Made by a program: the position numbers and the translations under genes. Under the pieces are notes generated by a model. That model was not told the origin of the DNA. It saw only the letters and a list, made by a program, of their open reading frames with translations, and searched no databases. 8,496 bases of DNA, taken from NCBI GenBank assembly GCA_026985975.1, contig JALSPL010000438.1, positions 1 to 8,496 on the forward strand, written 5' to 3'. This stretch comes from Anaerolineae bacterium. GTDB taxonomy: Bacteria > Chloroflexota > Anaerolineae > J102. Shown here one piece after another: positions 4,724-8,496 of the stretch; within the stretch, counting starts at the first letter, position 1, and every line of letters begins with the position of its first letter.

Positions 4724-6910
4724 TCAGCTCACAGGTTTGGAGGCGGCAAGCGACTGGCGAGAGACGGTCTCTTTTTGTTCGCTCTTATTTTTCTCGCCGG
4801 GATATTTGACGCGAGGATGATGGATGCCTTGCAGCACTCGCACGAACGCCTGGGAAATCAGCGTCAGGTCTCGCAGGGTCAACGGACTGTTATCGAGCTG
4901 GCCCGACATCAGCCTGCGGCTGATCACGCTGTGAATGAGTTCCAGCATCTCTTCGCGAGTCTGGGGACGCATGGCCCGCACAGTGGCCTCACAGCTATCC
5001 GCCAGCATGAGGATGGCGGTCTCCCGGGTGTGCGGTTTGGGCCCGGCGTAACGAAAGGCCGATTCATCCACTTCGCTGGGATCATCTTTCATCTGCACTG
5101 CCTTGTGATAAAAATACTCCACGCGGGTGGTGCCATGATGCTCCCTGATGAAGTCGATGATCCCGGGCGGCAGCCGGTGCTTTTTGGCCAGATCCACCCC
5201 ATCGGGCACATGGCTGATGATAATGCGGGCGCTGGTGTAGGGATCGATGCGATCGTGGGGGTTTTCGCCATCGGTGTTGTTTTCGATGAAGAAGTAGGGG
5301 CGGATGATCTTGCCAATATCATGATAATAGCTGCCCACCCGAGTCAGCAATGAATCGGCGCCGATGGCCACGGCAGCCTCCTCGGCCATATTGCTGACGA
5401 TGAGGGTATGATGATAGGTGCCGGGCGCTTTCAAAAGCAATTGTCGCAGCAGGGGATGATTGGGACGGGAGATTTCCAACAACTGCAAACTGGTGGTGAC
5501 GCCAAAAAGCTGTCCTAACAGATAATAAATGACCAGTGTGAAGCTACTGGCGAAAATGCCGTTCACAGCGCCGGAAAAGGTCAGCTCCATCATTCCCTGA
5601 TTATCCAACGTTCCCAATTGCGGCAGTCTGAAAGCAAGCAACATCAACAAATTGACGGCAATGACCCACAACCCGGCCCGCACAAAGCTGTTGAGCCGTT
5701 CGGCCTTGCCCAGGGCCAGCGCCCCTGTAACGCCGCCCAAAAACAGATAGACCATGACTTCGCCCGCAGCGCCGATATATTGCCCCACCAGCAACGCCAG
5801 AATGGCCGCAGCCAAGACGGCAATGGGCATATCCACCAGCGAGCTGATGAGCATGGCCATGCTGGCCAGAGGAAAAAGATAGGGCAGCAGGGTGTGCATG
5901 GGCAACATCACTTTGGCCGTGATGACGAAGCCGCTGAAGATGACGCCCAACAGCAGCACCGGCAACGTCTGCGACCAGAAATCGCGCCGCCGCATGGTGG
6001 TGAAGGCGATCAAAAGCCCATCCAGCACCAGTGCAATGATGAGGGCCGAAAGATAGTCGCGCCAGGTGCGCTGCGGCTGCAAAAGGCCCAACGCTCCCAG
6101 CGCCTCGATATCCAGATCCGTCACCGTGTCGCCCTCGCGCAGGATGGTCTCTCCGGCGGCGATGGTGCGGTTGATGGGCTGCACCGCCTGAGCCGCCTCG
6201 TCCCGGGCGTTTTGCGTCTGCTCTTCGTTGTAAAAAGTATTGGCCGTAATCAGGCCGTCCACCAGCGACTGCACCACATCGGCCTGCCTGTCATTGAGGT
6301 CCAGCGAGATCATGGAAGGAACCGCACGTTGCGCTTTTGCGACTTCGCCTTCGCGAATTTCTCGCCGCATGATGATGCTAAGAATGCGAAAAGCCTCTTG
6401 GGTGACAGCCTGCCAGGCGTCCTCGCTGAGATCGAGAATGTTCCGGGCCTGTTCCTCGCTCAGGGATAAATCGGGGATGGCCCGCAGCCAGGCGATTTTT
6501 TGTTCGCGAGAGGCGTAGGGATCATTCCGCACCATGTCGATATAATCGGCCACCTCCTGCGCCCGAGCCACCTGCCGTCGGGCCACGCGCGATTCGGGCA
6601 CATTGTAGATAGGCTGCACATTTTGCCGGGCCTGTTCCCGCGCTTCCTGCGTCAGCACCTCGCTCTTATAGGTGATGGCGCGCGGGGCCACCACGGTTTT
6701 GGGGCTGACCTCGCCCGCCTCCACGCTCACATTGCCTACGCCGGGCAAATCCACCACCAGAGAGCCAAAGATGGTCAATCCCACCGCGACGGCAAAAATC
6801 AACAGCCGAAAACGGGCGCGCCATCGCACCGGATCGCGACTCCAATGCTGCAAAAAACTGGCGCGTCCGGGCATGGGGATATCCAGGCCAGGAGGAAGAG
6901 AATCATTCAT
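4724..6910 (-). CDS. pgpH: 7TM-HD family phosphohydrolase, cyclic-di-AMP phosphodiesterase PgpH
   Basis: Predicted to hydrolyse cyclic di-AMP to pApA at the membrane. With the ATG at 6910 the protein has 728 residues. It has a short cytoplasmic N-terminus, one membrane helix (about 35-55), a large extracytoplasmic 7TMR-HDED domain (about 60-285), seven membrane helices (about 287-478) and a C-terminal HD domain. The metal ligands are visible: H-H at 500-501 in T-Y-H-H-T-L-I-V-S-N, H530-D531 in Y-Y-H-D-I-G-K, His567, H591-H592 in R-E-H-H-G-T and Asp638 in L-A-D-S. The C-terminus ends with H-H-P-R-V-K-Y-P and a short charged tail. The frame is also open to a TTG at 6946, but a TATAAT on this strand at 6958-6953 predicts transcription starting at about 6946, so I chose the ATG; no Shine-Dalgarno sequence supports any start. 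It is the first gene of the pgpH-ybeY-dgkA core. Confidence 0.95.
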   Translation of the reverse strand: MNDSLPPGLDIPMPGRASFLQHWSRDPVRWRARFRLLIFAVAVGLTIFGSLVVDLPGVGNVSVEAGEVSPKTVVAPRAITYKSEVLTQEAREQARQNVQPIYNVPESRVARRQVARAQEVADYIDMVRNDPYASREQKIAWLRAIPDLSLSEEQARNILDLSEDAWQAVTQEAFRILSIIMRREIREGEVAKAQRAVPSMISLDLNDRQADVVQSLVDGLITANTFYNEEQTQNARDEAAQAVQPINRTIAAGETILREGDTVTDLDIEALGALGLLQPQRTWRDYLSALIIALVLDGLLIAFTTMRRRDFWSQTLPVLLLGVIFSGFVITAKVMLPMHTLLPYLFPLASMAMLISSLVDMPIAVLAAAILALLVGQYIGAAGEVMVYLFLGGVTGALALGKAERLNSFVRAGLWVIAVNLLMLLAFRLPQLGTLDNQGMMELTFSGAVNGIFASSFTLVIYYLLGQLFGVTTSLQLLEISRPNHPLLRQLLLKAPGTYHHTLIVSNMAEEAAVAIGADSLLTRVGSYYHDIGKIIRPYFFIENNTDGENPHDRIDPYTSARIIISHVPDGVDLAKKHRLPPGIIDFIREHHGTTRVEYFYHKAVQMKDDPSEVDESAFRYAGPKPHTRETAILMLADSCEATVRAMRPQTREEMLELIHSVISRRLMSGQLDNSPLTLRDLTLISQAFVRVLQGIHHPRVKYPGEKNKSEQKETVSRQSLAASKPVS

Positions 6911-6952
6911 AGGAGGAAGCCATGGCGCATAAAGATGAAATGCCAAAAAGCC

Positions 6953-6958
6953 ATTATA
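6953..6958 (-). promoter_or_regulatory. Candidate -10 element for the pgpH operon
   Basis: A perfect TATAAT lies on the minus strand in the 70-nt gap between yqeY and pgpH. The predicted transcription start is about 6946, with a 36-nt leader to the ATG at 6910. The matching -35 at 17 nt is AGGTAA, which is weak. The gap has no terminator, so transcription from upstream may also continue into pgpH. Confidence 0.4.
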
Positions 6959-6980
6959 AGCGGTTCCAGACCAACTTACC

Positions 6981-7439
6981 TTATTTTCCTTTTCCCGGCA
7001 AAAGATTGCGCACCACCTGACTCACCAGGCGTCCATCGGCCTTGCCCCGCAATTGGGGCATGAGCTGCGACATCACCTTGCCCATATCGCGGGGACTGGC
7101 CGCGCCCGTCTCGGCGATGACGGCCTGAGCGATGTCCCGAATCTCTTCCTCGCTCATTTGTCGGGGCAAATAACGCTCGATGACGGCCAGCTCGGCCTGT
7201 TCTTCGGCCACCAGGTCATCACGGCCCGCCTGCTGATATGCCTCGATGCTGTCGCGACGCTGTTTGGCCTGCTTTTGCAGCACGGCCAGGATTTCATCAT
7301 CGCTGAGAGGACGATTATCACGATCTTTCTGGGTGCGGATAATGGCGGTCTTGATGCTGCGAAGTGCGCGTTTGCCCGCCTCATCGCCCGACTTCATGGC
7401 GGTTTTCAGGTCCTGATTGATAGTGTCGAGAAGAGTCAT
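6981..7439 (-). CDS. yqeY: GatB/YqeY domain-containing protein
   Basis: A 152-residue protein matching the stand-alone YqeY family, which resembles the C-terminal tail domain of the GatB subunit of the tRNA-dependent amidotransferase. Its exact role is not firmly known; a link to tRNA or tRNA-dependent metabolism is suggested by the shared domain. Family positions are all present: R28-S-I-K-T-A at 27-32, L45-S-D-D-E-I in the hinge, K-Q-R-R-D-S at 59-64, A-G-R-D-D-L at 71-76, Y90-L-P, and the C-terminal block D-M-G-K-V-M (118-123), A-D-G-R-L-V (134-139). Length is normal. The ATG at 7439 has CAGGAG ending 10 nt upstream, a good ribosome binding site. It starts 31 nt after the upstream regulator gene and probably shares its transcript. 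Confidence 0.95.
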   Translation of the reverse strand: MTLLDTINQDLKTAMKSGDEAGKRALRSIKTAIIRTQKDRDNRPLSDDEILAVLQKQAKQRRDSIEAYQQAGRDDLVAEEQAELAVIERYLPRQMSEEEIRDIAQAVIAETGAASPRDMGKVMSQLMPQLRGKADGRLVSQVVRNLLPGKGK

Positions 7440-7470
7440 AGAAATGTTTCTCCTGATTTTTCGGGATTAG

Positions 7471-8496
7471 CTACTTCAGAATGTAATAGGTGGCCCGCTT
7501 TTGGCCGATTTTAAGAATCAATCCTTTGTCCACCAGATCGGCCAGATCGCGGCGCAGGGTTTCGGGGCTGGCGTCGGGACACAGAAGCTGATAATCGCGA
7601 TTGGTAATGCGCCGCTGCTGCTGCAAATGTCCCATGGCTTTTTCCTGACGAGGATTCAGTTGCAAATGGGCGTAGAGATTGGCGGGCGGCCCGGCTCCCA
7701 CCAACGAGGGCGCATGGCTGTAAATCGTCACCCTGAAACCGGCGCTGGTCTCGGAAAAATCGGGCCGCGGCAATCCTTCCTGCTCGCAAACGGTGATCAT
7801 GCGATCGATGCCATAGCCCAGACGCTCGATGAAGCCCATCTCGGAGAGCACCTGCACGATGGCCTCATTGCGGCTATAACGTTCATTCACCAGGTTGTCC
7901 AGGGTGACATGCCCCGGCAGACGTCCGGGCGAATAAACCTCCATGCGGTCACTGAACATCAGCACGCGAATGTTGTCTCCGCGAATGCTGTAATCGCGGT
8001 GCGCCACCGCGTTGACGATGGCCTCCCGCACCACCGAGATGGGGTATTCGGGGATTTCCTCTCGCTCAAGGCCGCGAATGCGCATACCCCGACGCATGTT
8101 GGAGGTGACAAAGGCTTCGGCCCGCCGGATCTGATCCGACAACACGCCGCGAATATCCTCGCGAATGAAATCATCGCTCATGGTTTCGCCGGCATAGCGC
8201 ACGCCGGTAATCTCGGCGGAACGCAGCCAGCGCTGGGGATTGCCGCCGAACAGGAGCAATCCGGCGATGGTGGGGCGAAGCCCCTTGTCGGTCTCGGCCA
8301 GGCAGCCGCGGCTGAGCAGAAGATCATCGGTTGACTCGTTGGGCGGCAGGCCCAACAGTTGCCGATAATCTCTGATGCGCTCCTCATCCAGGGCGTCGGG
8401 CGTGGCGCCGCGCGGCGTCTGCGACTCGAAGCTGGCCTCACTGCGATTGAGCAGTAAAACGCGCAGTTCGTGGGGCATCAGCGGGCGGATGTCGCG
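7471..8496 (-). CDS. AlbA_2/Schlafen-type ATP-binding transcriptional regulator, N-terminus outside the window
   Basis: The frame is open to the right edge, so 341 codons are visible and the start lies outside. An internal ATG at 8478 is unlikely to be the true start, because the in-frame residues before it (R-D-I-R-P-L) and after it (P-H-E-L) resemble the end of an AlbA_2 domain (R-x-A-x-x-x-E-[IL]). Numbering from that Met, residues 60-135 match the linker region (L-R-P-T-I-A-G-L-L-L-F-G). Next comes a GHKL-like ATPase part: R-E-A-I-V-N-A-V-A-H-R-D-Y (151-163, N-box Asn156), D177-R-M-E-V-Y-S-P-G (177-185) and E-R-L-G-Y-G-I-D-R-M (218-227). A C-terminal winged helix (about 274-335) has the turn T292-N-R-D-Y and ends in R-A-T-Y-Y-I-L. 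Proteins of this build (COG2865-like) are predicted DNA-binding regulators; some sit beside toxin or defence genes. No such partner is visible here; the next gene is yqeY. Confidence 0.85.
   Translation of the reverse strand, partial: RDIRPLMPHELRVLLLNRSEASFESQTPRGATPDALDEERIRDYRQLLGLPPNESTDDLLLSRGCLAETDKGLRPTIAGLLLFGGNPQRWLRSAEITGVRYAGETMSDDFIREDIRGVLSDQIRRAEAFVTSNMRRGMRIRGLEREEIPEYPISVVREAIVNAVAHRDYSIRGDNIRVLMFSDRMEVYSPGRLPGHVTLDNLVNERYSRNEAIVQVLSEMGFIERLGYGIDRMITVCEQEGLPRPDFSETSAGFRVTIYSHAPSLVGAGPPANLYAHLQLNPRQEKAMGHLQQQRRITNRDYQLLCPDASPETLRRDLADLVDKGLILKIGQKRATYYILK

Noticed and set aside
5618..6469. Plus-strand frame of 283 codons opposite pgpH, rich in His and Gln
   Set aside because: It is antisense to the 7TM and extracytoplasmic coding region of a clear PgpH protein; its composition follows from the reverse complement of that gene's codons.
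7501..8334. Plus-strand frame of 277 codons opposite the AlbA_2-type regulator
   Set aside because: The minus strand encodes recognisable GHKL and winged-helix motifs across the same span, while the plus-strand translation has none.
3061..8496. The minus-strand cluster as a new defence or signalling system
   Set aside because: Five of the six genes are recognised housekeeping families, or an ordinary methyltransferase, in a partly conserved order. Only the regulator at the right edge is accessory-like, and no effector gene accompanies it in the window.

Overview
The window looks like ordinary chromosomal DNA from a GC-rich bacterium, most likely a member of the Chloroflexota (Anaerolineae or a related class). 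This placement is an inference. It rests on the two lipoproteins with long Pro-Thr linkers around an SH3b domain, an architecture common in that phylum, and on the housekeeping gene content. Nothing here, such as an rRNA gene, settles the taxonomy.

Layout. (1) 1-2078, minus strand: a transcription unit of two tandem, divergent paralogous SH3b lipoproteins, followed by the first 34 codons of a multi-pass membrane protein resembling an ArnT/PMT-type glycosyltransferase that runs off the left edge. (2) 2079-2469: a divergent intergenic region with one candidate promoter facing each way. On the rplI side it also holds a leader with a terminator-like hairpin. (3) 2470-3018, plus strand: rplI, ribosomal protein L9, standing alone and carrying an acidic C-terminal tail. 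(4) 3040-3074: a bidirectional Rho-independent terminator between the convergent units. (5) 3061-8496, minus strand: read in transcription order from the right edge, an AlbA_2/GHKL-ATPase/winged-helix regulator (N-terminus cut by the window edge), yqeY, pgpH (7TM-HD cyclic-di-AMP phosphodiesterase), ybeY (rRNA-maturation endonuclease), dgkA (undecaprenol/diacylglycerol kinase) and a class I SAM methyltransferase.

How the genes fit together. The pgpH-ybeY-dgkA order is the widely conserved core known from Firmicutes (phoH-pgpH-ybeY-dgkA-cdd-era). It links second-messenger turnover, ribosome quality control and lipid-carrier phosphorylation. Here the phoH, cdd and era neighbours are absent: the core is preceded by yqeY and followed by the methyltransferase, which begins 13 nt after the dgkA stop. 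A TATAAT element lies between yqeY and pgpH, so the core may have its own promoter.

I found no CRISPR array, insertion sequence, prophage, tRNA or clear defence island, and no convincing new multi-gene system. The points most worth a second look are the duplicated lipoprotein pair and its unnamed C-terminal domain, the possible attenuator in the rplI leader, the non-AUG start of the methyltransferase and the re-assigned start of pgpH.
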